Assembly (NCBI GenBank): GCA_943355085.1
Contig: CALREC010000010.1
Coordinates: 1-9,953 of the forward strand
Source: Candidatus Altimarinota bacterium
Lineage (GTDB): Bacteria; Patescibacteriota; Gracilibacteria; BD1-5; UBA2023
Reading direction: 5' to 3'
DNA: 9,953 nt
The stretch's first letter is position 1, and the number at the start of each line of letters is the position of its first letter. Positions 1-8,169 of this stretch are shown piece by piece. The translations under genes were made by a program, and so were the position numbers. A model generated the notes under the pieces. That model was not told the origin of the DNA. It searched no databases and was given only the letters and a program-made list of their open reading frames with translations.

Positions 1-1146
1 CTTTTTTATGAGGCTTATAAAAAAGCTTCAGAAAATTATTATGGTTTTGATACACTTTCAGAAAAAGATCTTGTTTCTGGTATGATAAAAGGTTTTATTG
101 GTGCTTTTGGAGACAAACATAGTGAATATTTTAATGTAGATGAAACAAAAAAATTTAATGAGATTCTCTCTTGAGATTTTGAGGGAATTGGTGCAGTAAT
201 AGAAAAAAATGATTTTTGAGTCGTTATTGAGCGTATAATTGCTGGCTCACCTGCAAAAGAATCTGGTCTTTTATCCGGAGATATTATTATAAAAGCAAAT
301 AATGAAGAACTTAAAAATATAAATCTCACAGAAGCTGTTTCAAAAATTCGATGAGCTGCTGGCACAAACGTTATTTTAGAAATTATTCGAGCAGGTCAGA
401 AGGAAATCATTTCAAAAATTGTTACAAGGCGTAAGATAGATATACCATCGGTAGATGGAAAAATTATAGAGGGTACAAATATAGGATATATAGCACTATC
501 TATTTTTTGAGAAAAAACGGCTATTGATTTCTCTCGAATACTCTGAGATTTAGAAAATAAAAAACCAACTGGTTTAATCATCGATCTGCGTGATAATGGT
601 TGAGGATATCTTGAAACAGCAGTATCTATCCTCTCAAATTTTGTAGAAAAAGATAAAGTATTGGTAACGACGAAAGAAAAAAATTCATTTCTCAATAGGT
701 CATATTTCTCTTATGGAAATTGAAGAAAAACAATCCCTGTTGTGATCTTGATAAATGAAAATTCTGCTTCTGCTTCAGAAATTACAGCTGGTGCGTTAAA
801 GGATTATAATCTTGCTATTTTAGTCGGAACGAAGAGTTATGGAAAAGGTTCCGTGCAACAGCCGTTCAATATGAGCGATGGAAGCGAAATGAAGGTGACA
901 GTGGCTAAGTGGTATACCCCCAAAGACTATATAATAGATAAAGTAGGGATCAATCCTGATATTGAAGTAAAATTTTTGACTCAAGATTTTGAGAAAAAAT
1001 ATGATCGTCAGCTTGAGGAAGCAAAAAAAATATTGCTTCAATTTATAAAAATTGGAGATAAACAAAAAACTATCGATGCATATACAATACAATCAAATAT
1101 TATGAAACAGTCTTTAAAAATTCTGACCGGTGCGGTAAATAAATAA
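1..1146 (+). CDS. C-terminal processing peptidase, S41 family (CtpA-like), 5' end outside window
   Basis: This is a serine protease of the tail-specific/CtpA family, normally exported and acting on envelope proteins. The visible 381 residues lack the N-terminal signal. In order they show a partial N-terminal helical region, a PDZ domain (about nt 175-420, with GIGAVIE and SGLLSGDIIIKAN), and the protease core. The core has LRDNGGGYL (about 586-612) and NENSASASEI (from 754). The catalytic serine is most likely codon 769-771. The general-base lysine lies 25 codons on at 844-846 in YGKGSVQ, the spacing of the CtpA/Prc family. Seven in-frame TGA codons (172, 217, 352, 508, 544, 601, 721) must be Gly; the one at 601 is in the DNGGG motif. 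The gene ends in TAA 8 nt before a strong terminator. The family assignment is firm; the substrate is unknown. Confidence 0.95.
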
Positions 1147-1150
1147 TTAT

Positions 1151-1192
1151 TATAAAAAATCTTCTCTGCCTTGACAGAGAAGATTTTTTATA
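1151..1192. terminator. Bidirectional intrinsic terminator between convergent genes
   Basis: A perfect inverted repeat (arms 1151-1168 and 1175-1192, 18 bp, 6-nt loop) has A-runs on the left arm and T-runs on the right, so it would work as an intrinsic terminator on either strand. It closes the S41 protease from the left. From the right it closes the ferredoxin gene, whose stop codon (1188-1190) lies inside the stem. Confidence 0.9.
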
Positions 1193-1427
1193 GCTTTTTC
1201 AATTTTTCCAAGTATAGATTACTTGCTTTTATTGGATCCATTCTATCCGTTAGAATATCGTCTATAACAATTACAGGTCATGTTTTACAATTTCCCTGAC
1301 AACCACACCCTTCTATAGTGCTTATATTTTTATAATCATATTTTGCTTTTTCTGAGAGTAATCTTTTAAGGATATATGAAGAAAATCTACTCCCACATGT
1401 TTTTCCAGTACAGACTTTTACGAGCAT
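1188..1427 (-). CDS. Thioredoxin-like [2Fe-2S] ferredoxin
   Basis: A 79-aa electron carrier of the thioredoxin-like [2Fe-2S] fold, related to NuoE and small (2Fe-2S) ferredoxins. It opens with VKVCTGKTCG (Cys6 and Cys11, CX4C) and later has GCGCQGNCKTGP (Cys43 and Cys47, CX3C, plus an extra Cys41). This is the usual four-Cys cluster pattern. One TGA (1278-1280) encodes Gly in KTGP, a position normally glycine in the family. An upstream ATG at 1472 would add 15 hydrophobic residues and overlap the preceding gene by 22 nt. I prefer 1427 because the fold starts there and because the extra stretch reads like AT-rich spacer. It lies 23 nt downstream of the superoxide reductase and is probably co-transcribed, so it may pass electrons to or from it; that is inference. 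The stop codon is buried in the shared terminator. Confidence 0.85.
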
Positions 1428-1450
1428 GGTATATAATATAAAAAATAAAA

Positions 1451-1906
1451 TTAAATCTTTATGCCTCGCCAAACCCCATGTATATTACAACTAAGACGTA
1501 CTTCATAGTCTTCTAGTCATGGATTTTCAAAAAAAATAACACTTTCTTCTGGTAAAGTACACATATCAATAATCTCACCATCTGTTTCAAAAAGTCCGAT
1601 ATATTCAATAAAATGATTCTCTTCTATTTCATGAGGAGTATCAGGACTTCCAATATGAACAATTATTTGATCTCACTGTTCCTTATAAAAAGGTATATGA
1701 CTGAGTTCCTCCTCTGTTATCATATTTATAGAGGAGGCTTCTTGAATATGTGTAGGTGCTTCTATGAAGCTCTCTTTTATATCACCGCAATGAGGACATA
1801 CCCAATCTTCTGCTAATGTTTCAAAATCCGTTCCTGGAATAATATCTTCTTCTCAAATGAAGGGATTATATATATAAGAACAACTTGTACAGGTATATTT
1901 TTGCAT
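1451..1906 (-). CDS. Rubredoxin-superoxide reductase fusion (desulfoferrodoxin-like)
   Basis: A 151-aa iron protein expected to reduce superoxide to hydrogen peroxide in the cytoplasm. Residues 1-47 form a rubredoxin domain: Cys6-X2-Cys9 and Cys37-X2-Cys40, with Tyr11, PGTDFE and the DWVCPHCG signature. Residues about 60-151 form the superoxide reductase domain with the catalytic iron site: His70 (SHIP), His92 and His98 (HEIEENH, the spacing of the family's HPMEEEH), and Cys140/His143 in CNIHG, that is, four His and one Cys. The Glu-Lys usually preceding the first His is Leu-Ser here, so the proton-donor lysine seems missing. Classical 2Fe desulfoferrodoxins have a short desulforedoxin domain in front; here a full rubredoxin replaces it, giving a built-in electron donor. 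Three TGA codons encode Gly. The gene is divergent from RNase Y and followed by the ferredoxin. Confidence 0.9.
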
Positions 1907-1937
1907 CGTGTGATAAAATATTAGGAGGCTTTATGGT

Positions 1938-1970
1938 ATGAAAATTGACTTTTTCTATTTTTTCTTATAG
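1938..1970 (+). CDS. Possible 10-aa leader peptide upstream of RNase Y
   Basis: A ten-codon ORF reads MKIDFFYFFL then TAG. It begins 9 nt after AGGAGG (1923-1928), the only textbook Shine-Dalgarno sequence placed ahead of a start codon in this window. An alternative ATG at 1933 gives a 14-codon frame with one TGA. The ORF is followed at once by hairpins that could form alternative structures, the usual geometry of a translation-coupled leader. The high Phe content (5 of 10 residues) may simply reflect T-rich DNA. There is no homology evidence, so this is tentative. Confidence 0.25.
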   Translation: MKIDFFYFFL

Positions 1971-1977
1971 TAGTCTC

Positions 1978-2074
1978 TAGGAAAACTGATTTTTCCTACA
2001 AATCTCGATCAAAATTTTCAATATTTTTTCTTAAAAAGATTTCCCTCTAAGGAGTATAGGGAAAAATCAGTTTT
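1978..2074 (+). repeat. Nested, mutually exclusive inverted repeats ahead of RNase Y
   Basis: A local hairpin has arms TAGGAAAA (1978-1985) and TTTTCCTA (1991-1998) with a 5-nt loop. The span 1982-1998, which overlaps it, is also complementary to 2057-2074: AAAACTGATTTTTCC plus TA against TAGG plus GAAAAATCAGTTTT, with one extra base in the right arm. The two pairings use the same bases, so only one can form at a time in a plus-strand RNA. The distal arm ends 40 nt before the RNase Y start codon. Confidence 0.6.
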
Positions 2075-2114
2075 ATGCAATATTCTATTTTACCTTTTCT
2101 TTCAATAAACATTT

Positions 2115-3647
2115 ATGCAAACCCTTTTGATAGGTATTTTTTCCGGTGCTATCGCATCTGGTTTTCTCGTGTATTTTCTCGTCACTTTTTTTACTAAAAA
2201 ACAAGATTGAGAAGATCAAAAACGTCTTGATAAACTCCTCTTATCTGGCCAAGAGGAAGTAAAAATTCTTATTTCTGAGGCAAAAAATCAGGCCTCCGAA
2301 GAAAGAAAAAGAATAGAAGAAGAAAAGCTAGAAATTCGTGAAAAAACAAAAAAAGCAGAAGAAATAGAAACAAAAATTATCCAAAAAGAAGAACGTATCG
2401 AACAAAAATTAGAAGAAATAGACAAAAAACAAACACTTCTACGTGATAAAGAGGACGAAATAGAGAAAGCTCGTATAGGTATGGAAGATTCAAAGCGAGA
2501 ACTACAAAATAAGCTTTCGGAAGTAGCAAAGTTGACTCCAGAGGAAGCAAAAGAACTTCTTCTAAAAAAAACAGAAGAGATGTATGAAAAAGATATCCTT
2601 GCAGTAATTGAAAAGAAAAAACTCGAACTTCGAATCAAAGAAAAAGAACTCTCTCGGGAGATTCTCATTAAATCTATACAACAATATGCCTGAGATGTCA
2701 CCGCGGAGATGACTCAAACACTCATTCATCTTGAAAATGATGATATAAAAGGGAAACTCATAGGGAAAGAAGGGAGAAATATTATCGCTTTTGAACGAGC
2801 AACGGGAGTTTCATTGATTATTGATGATAGTCCAGATACAGTATTTATCTCCAGTTTTGATCTATTTAGGCGATATATAGCAAAAAAATCTCTGGAACAA
2901 TTGATAGAGGATAAGCGTATTCAGCCTGCACGTATCGAAGAAATAGTTGAACAGAATCAACAAGAGGCGGAGAAGGTAATTTATGATCTCGGAGAAAAAA
3001 CGCTCAATGAAATGTGAATCACGGGTATCCCAGATGAGATTATACCACTCATAGGGAAGTTTCGTTTTCGAACCAGTTACGGACAAAATATTCTTGTACA
3101 TTCCAAAGAGGTTGCATATATTGCAGAAGCTATAGCTAAACAAATAGGAGCCGATTCACAATTGGCTCTGAAAGGCTGACTGCTTCATGATCTTGGTAAA
3201 TCGCTTGATCATGATATCGAATGAACACATCCTGAGATTGGTGGAAAGATTGCAAGAAAATATGGTCTTTCAGAAAATCTTATCAATATTATTGAAGGCC
3301 ACCATGACGCCGTGCCACAAATTTGTATCGAAACCAAGATTGTACAAATTGCCGATGCTATTAGTGCAGTACGTCCATGAGCCCGTAGAATGAATGCTGA
3401 GGATTATATTAAGCGTATTCAAGAAATGGAAAATATTGCCATGAGTTTCTCAGGAGTTTCTAAGGCTTATGCACTTTCGGCAGGTCGTGAGGTTAGAGTA
3501 TTTGTTGATGCAGTCACAATTTCTGATTACGAAGCCGAACAACTTGCTCAGCAGATCGCAGGTTCTATCGAGGCAAATCTCTCATATCCTGGTGAAGTAA
3601 AGGTAAATCTTATTCGAGAAAAACGAGTTGTAGAGTATGCACGATAA
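2115..3647 (+). CDS. rny: Ribonuclease Y
   Basis: A membrane-anchored endoribonuclease that starts mRNA decay; 510 aa, close to the usual ~520. Residues about 3-25 form one N-terminal membrane helix. A long charged coiled coil (about 30-190, dense in E, K and R) follows. Next come a KH RNA-binding domain (from about 200, with GKLIGKEGRN at 213-222) and an HD metal-dependent phosphohydrolase domain containing LLHDLGK (His358-Asp359) and downstream EGHHDA. The C-terminal RVFVDA...VKVNLIREKRVVEYAR tail is typical of the family. Six TGA codons (2208, 2691, 3015, 3177, 3222, 3378) encode Gly, one directly before the LLHDLGK motif. The chosen ATG is the first in frame that gives the membrane anchor; no SD precedes it. 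The upstream leader-like structure may regulate it. Confidence 0.96.
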
Positions 3648-3666
3648 AAAACGGAGCAGTTTTTAT
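3644..3666 (+). terminator. Possible weak terminator after RNase Y
   Basis: The sequence at the RNase Y stop codon can form an A/T stem closed by one C-G pair (left arm 3644-3652, loop GGAGCA, right arm 3659-3666, one bulged A). A run of seven T follows from about 3671. The stem is weak, so termination may be partial. Confidence 0.4.
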
Positions 3667-3681
3667 AAGTTTTTTTATATA

Positions 3682-3687
3682 TATAAT
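3682..3687 (+). promoter_or_regulatory. -10-like TATAAT just upstream of the Lgt-like gene
   Basis: A perfect TATAAT hexamer ends 8 nt before the ATG at 3696. If it is used, transcription would begin at or within a base or two of the start codon, giving a leaderless or nearly leaderless mRNA. No SD is present and no -35 box is obvious. The surroundings are very AT-rich, so a chance match is possible. Confidence 0.4.
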
Positions 3688-3695
3688 AGATCATT

Positions 3696-4460
3696 ATGTA
3701 CCCCAATATAGAGATATTTTGAGTAACAATCTATACTTTTGGATTAGCCTTGTCCATATCGTTTATCTTGTTCTTTTTTATGCTCTATAAGCTGTCTCTG
3801 AAATTTGGAATCAATGCAAATTTTTTTCTTTGAAATGTTCTTTGGTTTTTTCTTTCGATGTTTATTTTTTCCCGATTGTTTTATATTATAGCAGAATGGA
3901 GAGATTTTCAATTCCTTTGGAAACAGGGCATATTAAAATTCCTATTCATGTCAGATTACAATTTTTCTCTCATGTGAGGAGTTCTTGGATTTATGATAGT
4001 CTTAATTTTTCAACTAAAACGATTCAAAATATCAGCACGTAAGTATATAGATGCCATAGTTCTCGCTTTTCTGTTTGCTTCTGTTATAGGTTTTATAGGA
4101 GCATTTTTTGGGGGACAAATTTACGGACGTCCCACAGATTCGTTCATGTGAATAGCCGCTACGAGTGATATGAGTAATACTCCATACACTTCTCCTATGT
4201 TTCCCCTCGCAATTGTCTACTCTATTGTTTCATTTGTGTTGTTTTTTTGCCTCTATATCGTCCGTAAACTCACAAAAATAGAAGGACTGGTTGGATATAT
4301 AGGAATCACACTTTTCTCTCTTATTATGTTTGGTGCTGAATTTTATACCGGATGAACCGATATATTTAAGGCACATATATATTTTAATCTGAATCAGATT
4401 GGGGCTTTGTCTCTCTTTTTCCTCGGTGTGTATGGACTTTACAAAATTTATAAAGAATAG
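3696..4460 (+). CDS. Lgt-like integral membrane protein with altered active-site residues
   Basis: A 254-aa polytopic membrane protein (about seven hydrophobic segments) resembling prolipoprotein diacylglyceryl transferase, which transfers diacylglycerol from phosphatidylglycerol to the lipobox cysteine. Lgt landmarks are recognisable in order: an N-terminal YTFGLAL, FSRLFYI (58-64), FSLMGGVLG (90-98), GFIGAFFGGQIYGR (132-145, aligning without gaps to the Lgt signature GRLGNFINGELWGR), a TSPMFPLAIVYS segment where HPTQLYE is expected, and AEFYTG (214-219). Compared with E. coli Lgt, Arg143 is Phe133, Asn146 is Ala136, Glu151 is Gln141 and the HGG His is Met93; the last Gly-Arg is kept. Five TGA codons (3720, 3831, 3975, 4149, 4353) encode Gly. 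It precedes comEC by 2 nt, so they are co-transcribed. The fold is likely Lgt-like; enzymatic activity is doubtful. Confidence 0.7.
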
Positions 4461-4462
4461 AT

Positions 4463-6001
4463 ATGATACATTCATTGCACATGCACGATAGATTGATTTT
4501 TTTCCTCGCTTTGACTGGTGTCTTAACGGGGATTTTTTTGACGAACATTTTTTCAAGTAGTAGTATTTTCATACTACTTTTTCTTTGTATTATTTCTGTT
4601 CATTTTTCTTTTTTTTATCGAAGCACATTCATATATATTCTCATATATACTATGAGTTTTTTTCTGGGGTCTTATATAAGTCTCGATAAACTCCATGAGA
4701 TCGAAAGGATTACTCATATCTTTCAAGAAGAGAGTATATTTTTTACTCAGCCTGTTTTCATACAAGGGACTCTGAAAGAAAAAGTATCAGAAAATACTAC
4801 TTCTACTCGTTATATTGCAAGAAATCTCATTATCGGCACACAACAATTTCCTGGCCATATCGGTATTTTAATTGCTTTTCCAGAGAGTCGATGAAAAGCA
4901 ATTAACGATATGATTTCTTTTACTGGAGTGCTGAGTCTGCCCATAAAACGTGATATGTTTGATTATCAAAAATATCTTCTTATCGATAATGTGTATGCTC
5001 TTACGCAAGCAACTTTTCCTGACAAAATAGGAAATCGCCCATCTTCTTTTATTTTGAATTTTGTTCGAGATATCCGTACTCGAATTTTTTCTTTGATTCG
5101 AGATATATATCCCAGAGAGAGTGCTCAACTTTTAGAGTGAATACTTATATGAGAACGTGCTGATTTGTCGCAAGAAACAAAGACACAATTTAACAGATCT
5201 GGGCTGACACATATTATCGCGGTAAGCGGATTCAATATAACTATTATTATCATATTCTTGTCGTTTATTTTTCGTTCTTTTCCGGTGTGGATTCGTTTAT
5301 TTTCCGTATGTAGTTGTATTGTTTTTTTTACATTACTCGTAGGATTTCAGATATCAGTACTTCGGGCGAGTGTTTTTGGACTCATTGGTTATATCGTACT
5401 CCTTGCTTGAAGTAGGGTGCGGTCATTTTCGCTTTTGTGTTTTATTGCGACAGTTTTTACTGTTATAAATCCACTCATACTGAACTATGATGTCAGTTTT
5501 CACCTTTCCTTCTTGGCAGTATTTTGACTTCTCTTTTTTGGAAATTTTTTTAATAGGATATTTTGATGGCTTCCTTCATGGTTTGGATTTCGAGAAGCAC
5601 TTACTATGTGTCTCGCTGCGATGGTTTTTACTCTTCCGATACTTCTCGTAAATTTTTGACAAGTTTCTCTTATTTCGCCAATCGCCAATATCGCCATAGT
5701 GCCCTTTATTCCTATGGTGATGCTCGGTGGGTTCTTTAGTATCGTTGTTGCTTTATTTTCAACACAGATGGGTATTATTGCATGATTTCCTACATGGCTG
5801 TGACTTTCTTATATATTAGACACTGTTGCTTGGTTTGGAAATCTTTCGTATGCTTCTATTGTGGTCGATCTCGGAATCTATACATATATTTTTGAAATTG
5901 GTTATCTTCTGATCATAATATTTCTGATTGTGTATTTTCAAGAGGAAAGTGAAGATATAGTAGAGAGAGATTGTCTAAATACCACGAACGTTTCTACTTA
6001 G
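4463..6001 (+). CDS. comEC: ComEC/Rec2-family DNA-uptake membrane protein
   Basis: A 512-aa polytopic protein that in the family forms the inner-membrane channel carrying single-stranded DNA into the cytoplasm during transformation. It has two or three N-terminal membrane helices, a soluble OB-fold-like domain (about 85-225), then the competence domain starting with the hallmark GLTHIIAVSGFNITI (247-261), FQISVLRASVFGLIGY, and FHLSFLAVFG further on. It ends after the last helices with a short charged tail. There is no C-terminal metallo-beta-lactamase domain, so it is a short ComEC of the kind seen in many bacteria. Nine TGA codons (4892, 5138, 5150, 5408, 5525, 5564, 5657, 5783, 5801) encode Gly. 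The start is the ATG 2 nt after the upstream stop. It converges with the next gene, with 10 nt between stop codons. The nearby pilin gene supports a competence role. Confidence 0.92.
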
Positions 6002-6025
6002 AGGGATTTTATTAGAGGGATTTTA
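5998..6025. repeat. 14-bp tandem duplication across two convergent stop codons
   Basis: TTAGAGGGATTTTA occurs twice head to tail (5998-6011 and 6012-6025). The first copy supplies the comEC stop TAG (5999-6001) on the plus strand; the second supplies the stop TAA (read from 6014 to 6012) of the convergent gene. No hairpin terminator is visible between these genes, so transcripts may overlap here. Confidence 0.85.
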
Positions 6026-6779
6026 TTTGTAAGGATTTAACTTTTTTTTCTACTTCTTTGAGTATAAACTCAGTATATACAGTCGCTCTTTCCGGAGAAA
6101 TGTGCACATTAACCCTCAGTAGGAAAAATATAAGAATACCTGACAATAAGTGAATGATGCCTTTATTTTCCTTGCCTCTCAGTATGTCCATAAATCGTTG
6201 TGTCATGACGACTGATGGATCGTGACTCACCACAGTAAAAATATCTTCCACCCATTCGTTGATACGTTTTCTGATAGCTGGGTCGATAGTTTCATCATCA
6301 AACTCTACAGGGCTGGAAAATGCCCCGAGCACAAAAGATCGATGCGAATAGACATGGAGAGGGCTCGACATTTTTGTGTCTTGAACAGATGTTGTATGGC
6401 CCTCAGTATCTGATAGTATTTTTTCTGATGCAAGAAGGATGTCATTTCATGTTGATATATAGTGGTCACGTATTATATCTGAAGCATGTTGATGTATCAG
6501 TGAAAAGGCCCCTATGATAATATGGGAAGGGACTCAAGCATCGAAAAGTGGAAAAATATAGGGGATGAGTATATCATACTGCCTGGAGGTAATAATCTCA
6601 CGCAAACAAAGATGAAGATAGTCGTTATCTCTTTGTGCTTTTTTTTCATCTTTTTTGGTTCTTTGAATTCCAGCAAGGGATCTTCCTGCTTTTGCTTTTC
6701 AGGCTTCAGATTGTTGTTCGGTTCATCATTCTGAACCGCCCTCATCACTATCGATATCACCTATATCATTGATTCCCAT
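6012..6779 (-). CDS. Uncharacterised 255-aa protein with acidic/Gly-rich N-terminus
   Basis: I do not recognise this protein. With TGA as Gly it is one open frame of 255 aa. The first ~25 residues are rich in Asp, Glu, Gly and Ser (two adjacent TGA codons give EGGTEQ). Residues about 27-50 are Lys/Arg-rich. The rest looks mainly helical, with a hydrophobic stretch at 207-223 (GIIHLLSGILIFFLLRV), long enough for one membrane helix or a buried helix, and a charged C-terminal helix. There is a single Cys and no metal or nucleotide motif that I can see. Five TGA codons are used. The disordered-then-helical layout could suit an adaptor or assembly factor, but that is a guess. It lies 72 nt downstream of glyA with its own TATAAT, so it may be transcribed separately. 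Confidence 0.75.
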
Positions 6780-6794
6780 AGTCTAAAGTTAGAG

Positions 6795-6800
6795 ATTATA
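6795..6800 (-). promoter_or_regulatory. Candidate promoter (-10) for the 255-aa protein
   Basis: TATAAT on the minus strand lies 15 nt upstream of the ATG at 6779, with a weak -35-like TGAAAT at 6818-6823 (17-nt spacer). It sits in the 72-bp gap after glyA. The mRNA leader would be about 8-10 nt with no SD. Confidence 0.5.
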
Positions 6801-6851
6801 TAGTAATGTGTATAATTATTTCATATGAGTTCTCTTCTTATTAATACCATC

Positions 6852-8105
6852 TTACTCGTGTATGTTTTTATAGAGAGGAAATTGCGCACAAAGTTTTTTT
6901 ACTTCAGATCGTATGAGCTGGAGTTTATCTATATTTTCTCGATTCTTGAGTGTACGTATGATGATATGTCCGAGCATCTCCATCTCTGGAGCCTTCATAC
7001 CACGAGTGGTTATGGCGGGTGTTCCTATTCGTATCCCAGATGGATCCAGTGGTTTTCTTGAATCAAAAGGAATCATGTTTTTATTGGTACTTATTCCAAT
7101 GCTTTCGAGTGCCGTCTCTGCCTCTTTTCCCGTGATACCAAAACTTCCAAAAACATCAAGGAGTATGAGGTGATTATCGGTCCCACCCGATACCACTCGC
7201 AATCCTTCAAGAGCAAGTGTCCGTGCCAGAGTTTGAGCATTCTCGATAACTTGTTTTGCATACTTTTGAAAACTAGGTTCCAGAGCTTCTTTGAAGGCAA
7301 CTGCTTTCGCTGCGATCAGATTTTCATGAGGTCCTCATTGTACTCCAGGAAATACCGCCCGAGCGATTTTTGGACCAAGTGCTTCTTTTGCCATGATAAT
7401 AGCTCCACGTGGACCACGAAGGGTCTTATGTGTCGTTGTGGTTACTACATCACAGTAGGGGATTGGATTTTCTAGAACTTTTCCTGCGATCAGTCCGGAA
7501 ATATGTGATATATCGCCCATCAAATATGCACCTACTGTGTCGGATATATGACGAAAGCGTTTCCAGTCAATATTGCGAGAATATGCTGAGAATCCTGCGA
7601 TAATCATGCGAGGCTTTGTCTCAATCGCAATCCTTTCGACTTCATCCATGTCGATCATCTCAGTTACTCTGTCTACTCCGTATGATCGTATGGTATAGAG
7701 GAGTCATGAAAAGTTGAGTGGATGTCCATGTGACAAGTGTCATCCTTGATCCAGACTCATACCAAGAACCGTGTCTCCAGGCCTGAGGAGTCCCAAATAT
7801 ACTGCAAGATTTGCAGGTGATCAGGAAAGAGGTTGTACATTGACATACTCTGCTCAGAAGAGTTCTTGTGCACGAGAGATGGCAAGATTTTCGACGATGT
7901 CGATATTGACCTGCCCCGCATAGTAACGCTTTCCAGGATACCCCTCGGAATATTTATTCATAAGAACACTGCCCGTAGCTTCCATGACAGCCTGTGATGC
8001 ATAATTTTCAGATGCTATGAGCTCGAGCTCTTCTTCCTGACGGAGGGTCTCTGCTTGGAGTGATTTGTATATCTCAGGATCTTGATTTTGAAGTGTGATA
8101 GTCAT
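6852..8105 (-). CDS. glyA: Serine hydroxymethyltransferase
   Basis: A PLP-dependent cytoplasmic enzyme converting serine and tetrahydrofolate to glycine and 5,10-methylene-THF. It is 417 aa, the normal bacterial length. The N-terminus has [12 protein letters not shown] and [12 protein letters not shown], followed by [21 protein letters not shown] and DISHISGL (Asp198, His201). The cofactor lysine is in [13 protein letters not shown] (Lys227). [25 protein letters not shown] and [15 protein letters not shown] complete the family signature. The usual His of VQPHSG is Leu here. Five TGA codons encode Gly, all at positions that are glycine in SHMTs (for example in PLSGSPAN, DQGGHL and VQGGPH). It follows folD and an 80-aa gene on the same strand. 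A TATTAT box 9 nt before the ATG could give a near-leaderless transcript. Confidence 0.97.
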
Positions 8106-8114
8106 AAATGTTGT

Positions 8115-8120
8115 ATAATA
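8115..8120 (-). promoter_or_regulatory. -10-like TATTAT upstream of glyA
   Basis: Minus-strand TATTAT ends 9 nt before the glyA ATG (8105), in the 64-bp gap after the small gene. No SD is present. Just upstream lies an inverted repeat, AACTCTT/AAGAGTT (8124-8130 and 8143-8149, 12-nt loop), which could be an operator. On the plus strand it is followed by a T-run, but no plus-strand gene ends here. Tentative. Confidence 0.35.
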
Positions 8121-8169
8121 AGTAACTCTTTATGAGTATAGGAAGAGTTTGTTTTTTTTCAAATAAAAA

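Larger units (their letters stand above)
1907..2114. other. Divergent intergenic region with leader-like structure
   Basis: These 208 bp separate the superoxide reductase (-) from RNase Y (+). They hold an SD-like AGGAGG at 1923-1928 on the plus strand, a ten-codon ORF at 1938-1970, a short hairpin at 1978-1998, and a longer inverted repeat pairing 1982-1998 with 2057-2074. On the minus strand an AT-rich -10-like TATTTT (1915-1920) lies 8 nt upstream of the superoxide reductase ATG. No confident -35 boxes were seen. Confidence 0.5.

Noticed and set aside
1..1146. Pseudogene interpretation of genes interrupted by TGA
   Set aside because: All interruptions are TGA, never TAA or TAG, at Gly positions and in every gene, which fits recoding rather than decay.
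1428..1472. Longer ferredoxin start at 1472
   Set aside because: It would add a hydrophobic 15-residue stretch not found in this fold and overlap the end of the superoxide reductase gene; the ATG at 1427 begins exactly at the conserved domain.
2288..2701. 137-codon minus-strand ORF opposite RNase Y
   Set aside because: It is the Ser/Phe-rich antisense shadow of the Glu/Lys-rich coiled coil of RNase Y.
8124..8149. Terminator-like hairpin followed by T-run on the plus strand upstream of glyA
   Set aside because: No plus-strand gene ends here; both neighbours are on the minus strand, where no T-run follows the stem.
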